A stretch of 64,000 nucleotides of DNA from Legionella sp. 515359 (lineage in GTDB: Bacteria; Pseudomonadota; Gammaproteobacteria; Legionellales; Legionellaceae): assembly GCA_025941565.1 (NCBI GenBank), contig JAPCYN010000001.1:115361-179360 (forward strand), written 5' to 3'. The notes under the pieces are model-generated. The model was given only the letters and a program-made list of their open reading frames with translations. It was not told the DNA's origin and searched no databases. Both the position numbers and the translations under genes were made by a program. This document shows positions 26,987 to 35,643 of the stretch, one piece after another; the stretch's first letter is position 1, and each line of letters opens with the position of its first letter.

Positions 26987-28294
26987 ATGAGTCGTCGCTA
27001 CCAGCAAATAGGTATTCTCGTACTACTGAGCTTCTATGGCTTACTTTCCTATTTCATTTTTAAGCAATATCAACGAGTCGATTTTTCTTCTTTTTATTTA
27101 TCGTCTCAGGCCTTGCTGCATGACGAAAATCCTTACAGAAATTTTTTTACTACCTATCTGTCTTCCATAAAAATATTGCCGGCCAATTTAAATCCACCAT
27201 TTGTTTTGTGGGTTTTTAAATTTTTAGCACGATTAAGTTATGCCAATGCATTGCTTGTTTGGTTTTGCTTTTCTCTTTTTTTGGGAATAATTGGCTTTAT
27301 CATTACAGTTCGTTATGCTTTTTCTTCTCACTTTTTACAGAAAAACCATGCGAACTTATACCTTCTTTATTTCGCCTTTTTCTCAACATTAATGAATTTT
27401 GTGACGCAGCAATTCGGCTGTATTTTATTGTTTCTCATTATGCTGGGGTATTATTTTTATTTGAATCATCGCGATTATCTTGCGGGTCTACTCTGGGGAA
27501 TTATTATTGCGATGAAATTGTTTCCTGCATTGTTATTTTTCTACGTTTTAAAACAAGACCGTAAGCGGGTTTTTGTAAGTATGCTGGTTACTTTCTTAAT
27601 TGCTGTATTTCTTCCTGTACTGGTTCATGGTTCGGTGATTTATAAACAATATTTCAAAATGATGAGCAATGTATTTTGGTATGGCGATGATTGGAATGCT
27701 TCGATTTATGGTTTTATTTTTCGTCTCTTTTTTGGTGGAGAGAACCTCCCCAAAATGTCGTATTTAATACCCGTTAATCTATTTTATGGTGTTCTATTTG
27801 TTCTTTCGCTCTTATGGTATTGGCGAAAACTGGGACCAACCGAAAACGATCCAATAAACCATCAACCTTTTTGTCTGACTCTGGCTATGATGTTATTTAT
27901 GAGTCCATTTGGCTGGATTTACTATTTTTCTTTATTAATCTTGCCTATGGCACTTACTTGGTCCGTGGCTTTAAAGGAACAAAATACTTCTGCAAAAACA
28001 ATGTTTATTTGGTTGTCGTGCCTTTTTCTCATCAATTTTCCTGTTGATTATGTGAACAGCCAAGATATGTCTAACTTACTGGTGCGGATCAGTTTTTTTT
28101 CCAGCTTTTTTTATGGTTTATTACTTTTAATCTACCTTTTAGGTAAAAGGACAAAAATCTATGGAAATAATGAACTGCAAGGTGATGAAGTGCAGCATTA
28201 CTCAATACCTGCAATGATCATTATTTTTATATTTGGCGTGTTTGTCCCGATAATATATTATCTTGTACGTTTATTAAATTTGGGGTTGGTCTAA
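26987..28294 (+). CDS. DUF2029/GT87 family polytopic membrane glycosyltransferase
   Basis: 435-residue membrane protein with about ten hydrophobic segments. The loop VDFSSFYLSSQALLHDENPY near the N-terminus fits the D-x-x-x-F-x-x-A...NPY pattern of the GT87 mannosyltransferase-like family, which uses polyprenyl-phosphate sugars. The donor and acceptor are unknown. Its position beside pyrB implies nothing about function. It converges with yifB. Confidence 0.75.
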   Translation: MSRRYQQIGILVLLSFYGLLSYFIFKQYQRVDFSSFYLSSQALLHDENPYRNFFTTYLSSIKILPANLNPPFVLWVFKFLARLSYANALLVWFCFSLFLGIIGFIITVRYAFSSHFLQKNHANLYLLYFAFFSTLMNFVTQQFGCILLFLIMLGYYFYLNHRDYLAGLLWGIIIAMKLFPALLFFYVLKQDRKRVFVSMLVTFLIAVFLPVLVHGSVIYKQYFKMMSNVFWYGDDWNASIYGFIFRLFFGGENLPKMSYLIPVNLFYGVLFVLSLLWYWRKLGPTENDPINHQPFCLTLAMMLFMSPFGWIYYFSLLILPMALTWSVALKEQNTSAKTMFIWLSCLFLINFPVDYVNSQDMSNLLVRISFFSSFFYGLLLLIYLLGKRTKIYGNNELQGDEVQHYSIPAMIIIFIFGVFVPIIYYLVRLLNLGLV

Positions 28295-28372
28295 AATCCA
28301 GCTTAAAAATGGGCACCAATACATCATTGGATGAAGCCAAAACAATAATGTAGAACTCTATTTATGTTGCAT

Positions 28373-28405
28373 CTCCTGGATTAGGGATTTCCTTTCATCC
28401 AGGAG
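28373..28405. terminator. Hairpin between convergent genes
   Basis: CTCCTGGAT at 28373-28381 pairs exactly with ATCCAGGAG at 28397-28405 around a 15-base loop. It overlaps the yifB stop codon and lies 79 bp after the GT87 stop. No long T run on either side. Confidence 0.4.
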
Positions 28406-29906
28406 TACGTAAAGTGTGTCTAAAAGATAATGCTTGTTGTAAATGACTCAAACCAACCTGACTGCTTTCATTTATATCTGCTATGGTTCGTGCCACTTTC
28501 AATAAACGATGATATCCCCGGGCAGACAGTTTGAGTTGCAGCATAGACTGTCGTAAAAAATTTTGTTCTTGAGAGCCTAATGCACAAATTTTTTCACATG
28601 TATTTGCACTTAAATAAGCATTGAGACAATTTTGTCGTTGCAATTGAGTATTGCGCACTTTGAGGACCTTTTCACGGATCAGATCACTTTGTTTCTCGGG
28701 ATTAATATTCGGAGCAATTAATTCCTCCTGAGTTAATGCTTGGACGGAGATATGCATGTCAATACGATCCAGTAAAGGCGCTGAAATTTTGGCATGATAA
28801 CGTTTAATGCGATCTGGGCTGCATAAACAATTTGCTTGAGGATTACCCCATTGCCCACAGGGACAGGGATTCATTGCAGCGATGAGCTGAAATTGCGCTG
28901 GAAACTCTGTTTGTGCTGCAGCTCTTGAAATGCATATTGTTCCTGATTCAAGAGGTTGTCTTAGGGTTTCGAGCACTTGACGATTAAATTCAGGTAATTC
29001 ATCCAGAAATAAAACGCCATGATGTGCCAGTGAGATTTCTCCTGGTTTCGGTGGATTTCCGCCACCAACCAAGGAGACTGGCGAGGCAGTATGATGTGGT
29101 GCTCGAAAGGGTGGTGAGCGCCATTCACCAAAATCAGGTAATTTATTGCGTATGGAGTTGATGGCTACACACTCTAGAGCCTCTGTTTCAGATAATGGGG
29201 GTAATAGAGTATTAAATCGCTTTGCTAACATCGTCTTACCGCTTCCAGGCGCGCCATTGAGCAAAATACTGTGTCCGCCACACGCGGCAATTTCCATTGC
29301 TTTTTTCGCGTGAAACTGTCCTTTGATATCTGACCAGTCCATGGCGCATTGTGTGGAACACGATTCGGGCTTTGGTGGTAGGGCGTGTAACGAAGTTCCC
29401 TGGCAAAGGTAGCTGCATACTTCACGCAAATTGTTTGCACTGTAGATGTTTTGATAGCCAGTTAAAGAGGCTTCATGGGCATTAGCACTGGCGATAATAA
29501 GTAAGCTTTGCTCTTTATATGCTGCTAGGACCGCAGGAATAATGGCAGAAATACCTCGAAGTTCGCCGCTTAAGGCGAGCTCACCGATAAACTCATGGTG
29601 TGCTAATTGATTCTGGGGAATTTGGTTTGAAGCAGCAAGAATTCCAAGCGCAATTGGCAAATCAAAACCACTTCCAGTTTTAGGTAAGTCAGCAGGTCCC
29701 AAATTCACCGTGATTTTACGGCAGGGAAATTCAAATTGGCTATTAATAATAGCAGAACGAACGCGATCCTTGCTTTCTTTTACTGCGGTTTCAGCAAGTC
29801 CTACTATTGTAAAGCCAGGCAAACCATTTGATAAATGAACTTCTACTGATACGGGTTGTGCCAATATCCCCACAGTACTACGTGTTTTAGTAAACGCAAG
29901 ATTCAT
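28395..29906 (-). CDS. YifB/ComM-type Mg-chelatase-like AAA+ protein
   Basis: 503-residue AAA+ ATPase of the ComM/YifB family, which in naturally competent bacteria acts as a branch-migration helicase for integrating transforming DNA. It has an N-terminal Lon-like domain (VEVHLSNGLPGFTIVGLAETAVKESKDRVRSAI), Walker A GAPGSGKTMLAKRF, Walker B HHGVLFLDELPEF, and a cysteine cluster AMNPCPCGQWGNPQANCLC. The C-terminal SARGYHRLLKVARTIAD segment is typical. Legionella are naturally competent, which fits. Upstream is a 101-bp gap, then ubiK. Confidence 0.93.
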   Translation of the reverse strand: MNLAFTKTRSTVGILAQPVSVEVHLSNGLPGFTIVGLAETAVKESKDRVRSAIINSQFEFPCRKITVNLGPADLPKTGSGFDLPIALGILAASNQIPQNQLAHHEFIGELALSGELRGISAIIPAVLAAYKEQSLLIIASANAHEASLTGYQNIYSANNLREVCSYLCQGTSLHALPPKPESCSTQCAMDWSDIKGQFHAKKAMEIAACGGHSILLNGAPGSGKTMLAKRFNTLLPPLSETEALECVAINSIRNKLPDFGEWRSPPFRAPHHTASPVSLVGGGNPPKPGEISLAHHGVLFLDELPEFNRQVLETLRQPLESGTICISRAAAQTEFPAQFQLIAAMNPCPCGQWGNPQANCLCSPDRIKRYHAKISAPLLDRIDMHISVQALTQEELIAPNINPEKQSDLIREKVLKVRNTQLQRQNCLNAYLSANTCEKICALGSQEQNFLRQSMLQLKLSARGYHRLLKVARTIADINESSQVGLSHLQQALSFRHTLRTPG

Positions 29907-29954
29907 TGCTTATTCCTTTGATGTTGGACAAATTGAACGACAAATTTCCTGTTA

Positions 29955-29981
29955 GAGCCCTTGCATAACCTGCAAGAACTC
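29955..29981. other. Stem-loop between ubiK and yifB
   Basis: CTTGCA at 29960-29965 pairs with TGCAAG at 29971-29976, and GAG/CTC closes it. The structure is short and lacks a T run; perhaps a processing or weak termination signal for the - strand transcript. Confidence 0.3.
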
Positions 29982-30007
29982 TATTGCCGCTTAAGTTTAC
30001 TCTGTAC

Positions 30008-30265
30008 TTACTTTTGTTCTTTGTTAAGCTGGGTCATTAACATATCGACTTGCTTTTGAAGGTGTTCTACCTTTTCGCGAGTTCGTGCCAGGACTTTGGT
30101 TTGAACATCAAACTCTTCGCGGGTAATAAGATCCATATGAGCAAAGGCAGCTTGTAGCACTTCTTTAAATTTTTGTTGGATGTCTTTTTCAATGTTTTGT
30201 AGACTGGGAGGAAGTGCTGCAAAAAGTTTTTTTGCTAAATCGTCAAATTGTTTGGGGTCGAACAT
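30008..30265 (-). CDS. ubiK: Ubiquinone biosynthesis accessory factor UbiK (YqiC/BMFP)
   Basis: 85-residue small helical protein. The start at 30265 (MFDPKQFDDLAKKLFAALPP) has GGAGTG 5 bases upstream; a longer frame lacks support. The N-terminal amphipathic segment and the C-terminal coiled coil (FDVQTKVLARTREKVEHLQKQVDML) match the BMFP/UbiK family, which assists aerobic ubiquinone synthesis with UbiJ. It diverges from the P-II gene across 61 bp. Confidence 0.88.
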   Translation of the reverse strand: MFDPKQFDDLAKKLFAALPPSLQNIEKDIQQKFKEVLQAAFAHMDLITREEFDVQTKVLARTREKVEHLQKQVDMLMTQLNKEQK

Positions 30266-30282
30266 AATCACTCCATGTTGGT

Positions 30283-30310
30283 TTTGCAAAGAGTCTAACA
30301 AAAGTATAAT
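30283..30310 (+). promoter_or_regulatory. Probable promoter of the P-II gene
   Basis: TTTGCA at 30283-30288, 16-bp spacer, perfect -10 TATAAT at 30305-30310. The leader to the ATG at 30327 would be only about 10 bases. Confidence 0.45.
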
Positions 30311-30326
30311 CACAGCGGAATATATT

Positions 30327-30668
30327 ATGAAAATGATTATGGCAATTATTAAGCCTTTTAAACTGGATGATGTTCATGAGGCATTAATGGAAATAGGAGT
30401 ACCGGGAATAACCATCTCTGAAACTCGTGGTTTTGGACGACAAAAAGGCCATACGGAGTTATATCGTGGGGCAGAATATGTAGTGGATTTCCTTCCCAAA
30501 ATTAAAATTGAATTAGCGTTGCCTGATGACATGGTTGAAACTGCAATTGAAGCGATTTGCAAGTCTGCTTATACTGGTAAAATAGGTGATGGCAAAATTT
30601 TTGTTTATGAATTGCAGCAAGTGGTACGTGTGCGTACTGGAGAAATCAATGCAGATGCTTTAACTTAG
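30327..30668 (+). CDS. Nitrogen regulatory protein P-II (GlnB/GlnK)
   Basis: Trimeric signalling protein that senses 2-oxoglutarate, ATP and ADP and controls glutamine synthetase adenylylation and ammonium uptake. I chose ATG 30327 (MKMIMAIIKPFKLDDVHEAL), giving 113 residues (family 112); longer starts reach into ubiK. The T-loop uridylylation site YRGAEY places Tyr at residue 51 as in E. coli; the B- and C-loop segments TGKIGDGKIFV and RVRTGE are intact. No amtB is adjacent, so GlnB and GlnK cannot be told apart here. Confidence 0.93.
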   Translation: MKMIMAIIKPFKLDDVHEALMEIGVPGITISETRGFGRQKGHTELYRGAEYVVDFLPKIKIELALPDDMVETAIEAICKSAYTGKIGDGKIFVYELQQVVRVRTGEINADALT

Positions 30669-30735
30669 AAAAAGCAGTTGCAACTTGCTGCGCAAGCCAA
30701 AGGACTGAATCTTCCGGATTTTTTCCAGGTTTAAC
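30669..30735. repeat. Single diverged arm of the 21445 palindromic element
   Basis: The sequence starts AAAAAGCAGTTGCAACTTGC and ends CCGGATTTTTTCCAGGTTT. It aligns base by base with the right arm (read on the - strand) of the long inverted repeat at 21445-21606, sharing AAAG/AGTTG, TGCTG, CAAGC, AAAGG and CCGGATTTTTT in order. It occupies almost the whole gap between the convergent P-II and cyclo-ligase genes. Confidence 0.65.
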
Positions 30736-30747
30736 CTAAGACTTGAA

Positions 30748-31329
30748 TCATCCGCCGTACCAATAAATGGCTCGTTGGGTTATCACGGCGTTGAGCTGAA
30801 TATCCCAAGGTTCTGGTTCGAGATAATCATCCACACGTTGGAATTGGTACGCTACACCAAAGAGCGGACAATTTTCTTTGCCTTTAAAAGTACGATCGTA
30901 ATAACCGGCGCCCATGCCAAGACGACTGCAACGTACATCAAAAGCAACCAATGGCACTAAAGCCAAATCCAACTCTTCTACAGGGATGGCTAAATCAGGG
31001 TTTACATCAGGCTCAGAAATTCCATAGCGATTCTTTTGAAAAGGGGTATCAAATGTTGCAGGTAAAAAAGAAAGGGTTAAATTATCCTCGTTGAGGACAG
31101 GGAAGTAACAAAGTTTTCCTTGTAAGAGCGCATTCTTCCAGAGCTCATCTAAATCAATTTCACCATTGATCGCAAAATAAAGCGCAATTTGTTTGGCATG
31201 TCGATATTGATCCATTAAACGAATGCGGGTACAAACTTGATTTGAAGCAGTAGCACGATACGAAATAGATATTTTGGATCGTATTTGCTTCATGGTGTCT
31301 CTTAAAGCCTTCTTGACTTGATCGGTCAT
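30748..31329 (-). CDS. 5-formyltetrahydrofolate cyclo-ligase
   Basis: ATP-dependent enzyme of one-carbon metabolism (YgfA/FAU1 family) that converts 5-formyl-THF to methenyl-THF. 193 residues. Family motifs: KQIALYFAINGEIDLDEL (substrate side), LCYFPVL, and the ATP-binding GMGAGYYDRTF near residue 138, then GVAYQFQRVD. In gammaproteobacteria this gene often follows the 6S RNA gene ssrS; I looked upstream and found a structured region at 31493-31568 but no recognisable 6S RNA. Confidence 0.9.
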   Translation of the reverse strand: MTDQVKKALRDTMKQIRSKISISYRATASNQVCTRIRLMDQYRHAKQIALYFAINGEIDLDELWKNALLQGKLCYFPVLNEDNLTLSFLPATFDTPFQKNRYGISEPDVNPDLAIPVEELDLALVPLVAFDVRCSRLGMGAGYYDRTFKGKENCPLFGVAYQFQRVDDYLEPEPWDIQLNAVITQRAIYWYGG

Positions 31330-31457
31330 ACAGGTGTCGGTGTATTACTCTTAGTTAAATTATCGATTCTTTATTGTAAAAATTCAAGCTATTGAAATGC
31401 TCTAAAAAATTTGTCACTCTGGAATCTCAGGAAATTGCTAACTTTTTTAAAAAAAAC

Positions 31458-31486
31458 TAGTCAAGAAAGTAAAAATAAGGTATATA
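31458..31486 (+). promoter_or_regulatory. Possible promoter for the structured leader
   Basis: TAGTCA at 31458-31463, 17-bp spacer, TATATA at 31481-31486. It would transcribe the structured region that follows and the small acidic protein gene. Confidence 0.4.
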
Positions 31487-31492
31487 AGCCGT

Positions 31493-31568
31493 CCTGGATT
31501 TTTATGATCCTTTGAGGTTAGGGTTTGTTGAAAATTCGCCGGGTGGTCACCCGCCCCTAGATTCCAGG
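31493..31568 (+). promoter_or_regulatory. Structured 5' leader or small RNA
   Basis: Three nested complementary pairs: CCTGGA 31493-31498 with TCCAGG 31563-31568, TAGGG 31519-31523 with CCCTA 31555-31559, and CGGGT 31540-31544 with ACCCG 31549-31553. Such a layered stem in a 76-base stretch between a likely promoter and the 31596 start suggests a folded leader. No riboswitch class is recognised. Confidence 0.45.
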
Positions 31569-31595
31569 TACAGTATAACTCATTGAGAGAATGGT

Positions 31596-31793
31596 ATGAG
31601 TGATTTGTTTGAAGATGATGAAGATGCTGTTGTAGAAGTCGGAGAAGACTTCGTCGATGTTGATAGTGAATTAGACGTTGAAGCAGAGGTTATGGAGACT
31701 GTTCCTCGTGATTTGGATGCACGGAGACGATTGGAAAATATGTTGGATGAAAAGCGTTTGCGTGATGAACTGGACGATTTTGGAGACTTTTAA
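31596..31793 (+). CDS. Small acidic protein, PA3496-like
   Basis: 65-residue very acidic protein (DLFEDDEDAVVEVGEDFVDV at the N-terminus) with a C-terminal helix DARRRLENMLDEKRLRDELDDF. The RRRLExxLDEKRLRxELDDF end resembles the PA3496 family (putative envelope-integrity proteins of gammaproteobacteria). No membrane segment. It is preceded by the structured leader at 31493. The identification is by recall and needs a search. Confidence 0.7.
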   Translation: MSDLFEDDEDAVVEVGEDFVDVDSELDVEAEVMETVPRDLDARRRLENMLDEKRLRDELDDFGDF

Positions 31794-31859
31794 CCTGATT
31801 CGTCAATAAACACTCCTGGCAGTCAATTGGGCTGACGAATTAAGGTTTTAGTACAGTTT

Positions 31860-32681
31860 ATGATACGAACACGAGTACTCACAGAAGGGGAAAGCCGTTT
31901 TGCGTTTCCAATAGAGGATCGCATCTTTTTGGGCGAAGGCTTGTTTGAAACGCTTAGAGTGGAGGAAGCCAGGCCCTGTTTTGCTTATTTGCATTGGCAG
32001 CGGCTAAGTGAATCTGCTCAAAAATTGAGCATCCCCTTTGATCTGTCTTTTGAGCATTGGCTCGATCATCTGCTCAATAAAATTAAGCAAGATAATTTAT
32101 ATCACGGTGGTATCAAAGCGATTTTAAGTGGTGGTTCTGCACCCAGGGGATTAGCTACGCGAGGACAGATAAGCCAGCTTATATTCCAGGCGTTTAATTA
32201 TTCGGTGGAAACTCATCCATTGCGATTAACTAGTGCGTCATGGCTAAGAGATGGAACCAATCCCATATATCAAGTTAAATCGGTTAATTATTTAGAGGCG
32301 ATATTGGCCCGTCGTCAAGCAATGGCTTTAGGTGCTGATGATGCTTTGTTTTTTAACGTGCAGCATCATGCGACTGAAACTACATGTGCTAATTTATTTT
32401 TGATCCAGGACAAGCATTTGCTAACCCCTCCTGTAACAGATGGCGTGCTTCCTGGTATTACTCGCTCAAGGCTTCTTCAATTTACCGAAGAACATGGCAT
32501 AAGCTGTATGGAGGTTTCTGTAACAAAAACAATGCTTAAGAAAGCAGACGTTCTTTTTGTAACTAATTCATTGCAGGGCATTCGTCCTGTCCTCTCTCTC
32601 GATAACGTTGTTTTTACAGTAGAGCATCCATTGCTTAATCAATTATCTTCTTTTCTGAGTGTTTGGAACGAAAGTTATTAA
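31860..32681 (+). CDS. Class IV PLP aminotransferase, 4-amino-4-deoxychorismate lyase-like
   Basis: 273-residue fold-type IV PLP enzyme, most likely PabC, which makes p-aminobenzoate for folate; D-amino-acid or branched-chain aminotransferase is an alternative. Motifs: FLGEGLFETLRVEEARP, the PLP-lysine segment VKSVNYLEAILARRQAMALGADDALFFN, and VLPGITRSRLLQF. The next gene in E. coli would be mltG; here the neighbour is a TVP38 gene on the opposite strand whose 3' end overlaps by 47 bp. Confidence 0.8.
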   Translation: MIRTRVLTEGESRFAFPIEDRIFLGEGLFETLRVEEARPCFAYLHWQRLSESAQKLSIPFDLSFEHWLDHLLNKIKQDNLYHGGIKAILSGGSAPRGLATRGQISQLIFQAFNYSVETHPLRLTSASWLRDGTNPIYQVKSVNYLEAILARRQAMALGADDALFFNVQHHATETTCANLFLIQDKHLLTPPVTDGVLPGITRSRLLQFTEEHGISCMEVSVTKTMLKKADVLFVTNSLQGIRPVLSLDNVVFTVEHPLLNQLSSFLSVWNESY

Positions 32682-33321
32682 GGTGCAACAACTTGATAAT
32701 ACACAACAGTAAGAGGGCGAGAACTGCGATTAGGATTTCACTGTTTTTATAAAATATCCCTTGTTTTAATAAGACCTCCATTCCAGCATAACCAAAATAG
32801 GTATAAACAATTTCAGCTGGAATAAGAAAAATAAAAGTGGTGATCAGATAAGTTCGGAATTTTATCGCAGTCATTCCTAAACCATAATTGACTATATTAA
32901 AAGGGATAATCGGAACCAATCGCAGAAGGGCAACAATCATCCATCCTTTTTGTTCTACGGCGGAAATTAATTTGCTTAGCTTTTCTCCTTTTCGGTGGGA
33001 AAACCAGTCATAAATCACATGTCGGGTAATTAAGAAAGAGAAAGCAGCACCACTTGTTGCCCCCAATAAGTTGAGCACGGTGCCCAAAAAGGGGCCAAAA
33101 AGAGCACCTCCAGCTAAAGTAATCACCATCGTTGGCAAGAATATAATGGTTGCAATGCAATATATAATTAAAAAGAGAATGGGGGCAAGCCAGCCCAGAT
33201 GGTTAATCCAGTCAATGATTTCACTGGAATATTTCTGAAAAAAGAATGCGGTTGTAATGAGTGATACCAAGGCTAAAAGAATGAAAATTGTTTTAACAGG
33301 GTGAATGATTCGGTATTTCAT
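32635..33321 (-). CDS. TVP38/TMEM64 family membrane protein
   Basis: 228-residue polytopic membrane protein. The start at 33321 (MKYRIIHPVKTIFILLALVS) is family-like; an upstream extension is unsupported. The SNARE-associated/DedA-like core is seen as LPTMVITLAGGALFGPFLGTVLNLLGATSGAAFSFLITR, followed by RLVPIIPFNIVNYGLGMT. Such proteins are linked to lipid scrambling or envelope homeostasis. The 3' end overlaps the pabC-like gene (convergent) by 47 bp. Confidence 0.85.
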   Translation of the reverse strand: MKYRIIHPVKTIFILLALVSLITTAFFFQKYSSEIIDWINHLGWLAPILFLIIYCIATIIFLPTMVITLAGGALFGPFLGTVLNLLGATSGAAFSFLITRHVIYDWFSHRKGEKLSKLISAVEQKGWMIVALLRLVPIIPFNIVNYGLGMTAIKFRTYLITTFIFLIPAEIVYTYFGYAGMEVLLKQGIFYKNSEILIAVLALLLLCIIKLLHLNNFRSKHSEKKIID

Positions 33322-33480
33322 AGGATTTTTTGTGTAGGATAAATCTGTGTCAGTAATCGCTACGACTCTCAACAATCAATTGATTAAGAAGTCTATTACA
33401 CCTGGTTATCGGTTGCAATCTTGCAAAAAAATGATTGATTGGGTATAACCAAAGCGAATTTTTATAAGAGAAACAAAAAC

Positions 33481-35640
33481 ATGGAACAAGTTACGTGGAA
33501 GGAAAAACAAAAGCAGCGTGCTCGTCGATGGATTAGAGCAACGCTCGCACACTGGTTTAAGGTCGAGCTGCGTGGAAATTATCAACCTGAACCTAACTCG
33601 GTAATTATTGCCAATAGAACTTCAAAAATTGATTTGCTTTTGCTTGCCGCTTTTTTACCTGAGCAATTGACTGTAGCTTTTCCGCTGCGCTCATCAGGTA
33701 CACTTTGGATGAAGATGCTGATGCTTTTTGCTGATGTTATTGCCATTGACTCTACCAACGCTTTTGCTGCAAGAGCATTAGTGAAAGCAATACGGGAAGG
33801 AAAGCGTTGTGTTATTTTTCCTCAGGGAATTGGATTGCAGGAAGAAAGTTTGAAGGTTTTTGATGCCCCTGGAATGGTGTTGCAAAAAGCAGGTTCTTCA
33901 GTTATCCCCATACGTATCGATGGGGCTCAGCACAGTATTTTTTCTATAAGTAAGGATAAACATCTTATTCGCTTATTCCCAAAAATTATTTTACATGTAT
34001 TGCCAACACAGTCCTATGTACAGGACGAAAGTAAGCCGCTTAATCGAAATGCTATGAGCACGCGTTTGTTTCGTTTGATTAGCGAGCTTGCTTTTGCAAA
34101 CAGCTTTCAGCCCATGTCCATGTTTGAAGCGCTTATCCAAGGAACAGCATTAGGAACAAAGAATAAGGCACAAATTGAAGACGCAAACCGTGCGCCATTA
34201 ACTTCCAAGCAATTTCTTGCGCGTTGCTTTATTTTAGGTCGACAAATTAAAAAACAGACTCAGGTAGGAGAGCATATAGGCATCATGTTACCTACAACCA
34301 TTGCGGGTATGGTCACTTTTTTTGCCTTGCATGCATACCGGCGTATTCCTGCGATGCTCAATTTTAGCCTGGGACTTCATAATTTATTAGCTACATGTAA
34401 GGTTGCAGAAGTAAGGACTATTTATACGGCAAGACAATTCATCAGCACAGCAAAATTGGAAGATTTAGTTGAGGGATTACAGAAAGCAGGATTGAACGTT
34501 TTTTTTCTGGAAGATTTCAGGTCTTCCATTAACTTGGGCCATAAACTTTCTGGGTTACTTAAGGGGGCGTTTCCATCTCAAGCTTACAAATTAATAGGTA
34601 ACCCGGTTTCCCCGGAAGAAACAGGAGTTATCTTATTTACTTCGGGTTCAGAAGGAATTCCAAAGGGAGTCGTCTTAACCCACTCCAATTTACTGGCGAA
34701 TTGTTGTCAGTTAACTTCACGGGTCGACTTTTCTTTTCGCGATAAATTTTTCAATTCCTTACCGATATTTCACTGTTTTGGATTAACGACGGGGTCAATT
34801 CTTCCTTTAATACAGGGAATCAGTTGCTTTTATTATCCATCTCCCTTGCATTATAAAATAATCCCAGGATTGGTTTATCAAACCGGGGCTACCATCATGT
34901 TTGGAACGGATACTTTTTTAACCGGTTATGCTCGAGCTGCGGAGCGACATGATTTTAGTTGTGTCCGTTATATTTTTGCTGGTGCAGAGAAAGTGAAGCC
35001 AGAGACGATTCATCATTGGATAGATACTTTTGGGGTAAAAATCTATGAAGGATATGGTGCTACAGAAGCCGCACCTGTAATTTCCATGAATTGTCCTTTA
35101 GCTTCTATCCCTGGCAGTGTCGGGATGTTATTACCGTTTATGGAAAGTCGCATTCAGCCGGTAGAGGGTATTGCCGAGGGAGGGCGTTTAATATTGCATG
35201 GTCCTAATGTGATGAAGGGGTATCTCTCTTCCGAGAAGCCAGGAACACTTATTATTCCAGAAGATGGCTGGCATGATACTGGAGATATAGTAACCATAAA
35301 TGAAGAAGGATTCATTACTATTGCTGGTCGGGCGAAACGTTTTGCGAAAATTGCCGGGGAAATGGTCTCTCTTACTGCTGTGGAGGGGGTTGCTGCCTCG
35401 ATTTGGCCTGAATTATTACATGCTGCAGTTAGTAAGAAAAGTCCAAGAAAAGGAGAGCAAATTATATTATATAGTGAGGCCGCCACTGCTGATAAAGGCA
35501 GCTTCATTAAGAAAATACAAGAGATGGCTTATTCGGAATTACTTATTCCCCATCAGATTTTTCCAGGAAGTAAGATTCCTGTTTTACCTTCGGGAAAAAT
35601 TGATTACGTAACCATTGAAAAAGAATTAATTGAAGCCTAG
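33481..35640 (+). CDS. Aas-like acyl-ACP synthetase with degenerate acyltransferase domain
   Basis: 719 residues from ATG 33481, the same length as E. coli Aas, a bifunctional enzyme that re-acylates lysophosphatidylethanolamine. The N-terminal PlsC-like domain (about 1-200) has NRTSKID where the family has NHxSxxD, so the catalytic His is Arg. It also has FPQG where FPEG is expected. The C-terminal AMP-binding domain looks intact: LFTSGSEGIPKGVVLTHSNL, YEGYGATEAAPVIS, WHDTGDIV and RAKRFAKIAGEMVSL. I infer a working acyl-ACP or acyl-CoA synthetase with doubtful acyltransferase activity. Confidence 0.85.
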   Translation: MEQVTWKEKQKQRARRWIRATLAHWFKVELRGNYQPEPNSVIIANRTSKIDLLLLAAFLPEQLTVAFPLRSSGTLWMKMLMLFADVIAIDSTNAFAARALVKAIREGKRCVIFPQGIGLQEESLKVFDAPGMVLQKAGSSVIPIRIDGAQHSIFSISKDKHLIRLFPKIILHVLPTQSYVQDESKPLNRNAMSTRLFRLISELAFANSFQPMSMFEALIQGTALGTKNKAQIEDANRAPLTSKQFLARCFILGRQIKKQTQVGEHIGIMLPTTIAGMVTFFALHAYRRIPAMLNFSLGLHNLLATCKVAEVRTIYTARQFISTAKLEDLVEGLQKAGLNVFFLEDFRSSINLGHKLSGLLKGAFPSQAYKLIGNPVSPEETGVILFTSGSEGIPKGVVLTHSNLLANCCQLTSRVDFSFRDKFFNSLPIFHCFGLTTGSILPLIQGISCFYYPSPLHYKIIPGLVYQTGATIMFGTDTFLTGYARAAERHDFSCVRYIFAGAEKVKPETIHHWIDTFGVKIYEGYGATEAAPVISMNCPLASIPGSVGMLLPFMESRIQPVEGIAEGGRLILHGPNVMKGYLSSEKPGTLIIPEDGWHDTGDIVTINEEGFITIAGRAKRFAKIAGEMVSLTAVEGVAASIWPELLHAAVSKKSPRKGEQIILYSEAATADKGSFIKKIQEMAYSELLIPHQIFPGSKIPVLPSGKIDYVTIEKELIEA

Positions 35641-35643
35641 TTT

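Noticed and set aside
31330-31595. 6S RNA gene next to the cyclo-ligase gene
   Set aside because: The location suggested it, but neither strand shows the long double-helical arms and central bubble sequence expected; only a short structured leader is visible.
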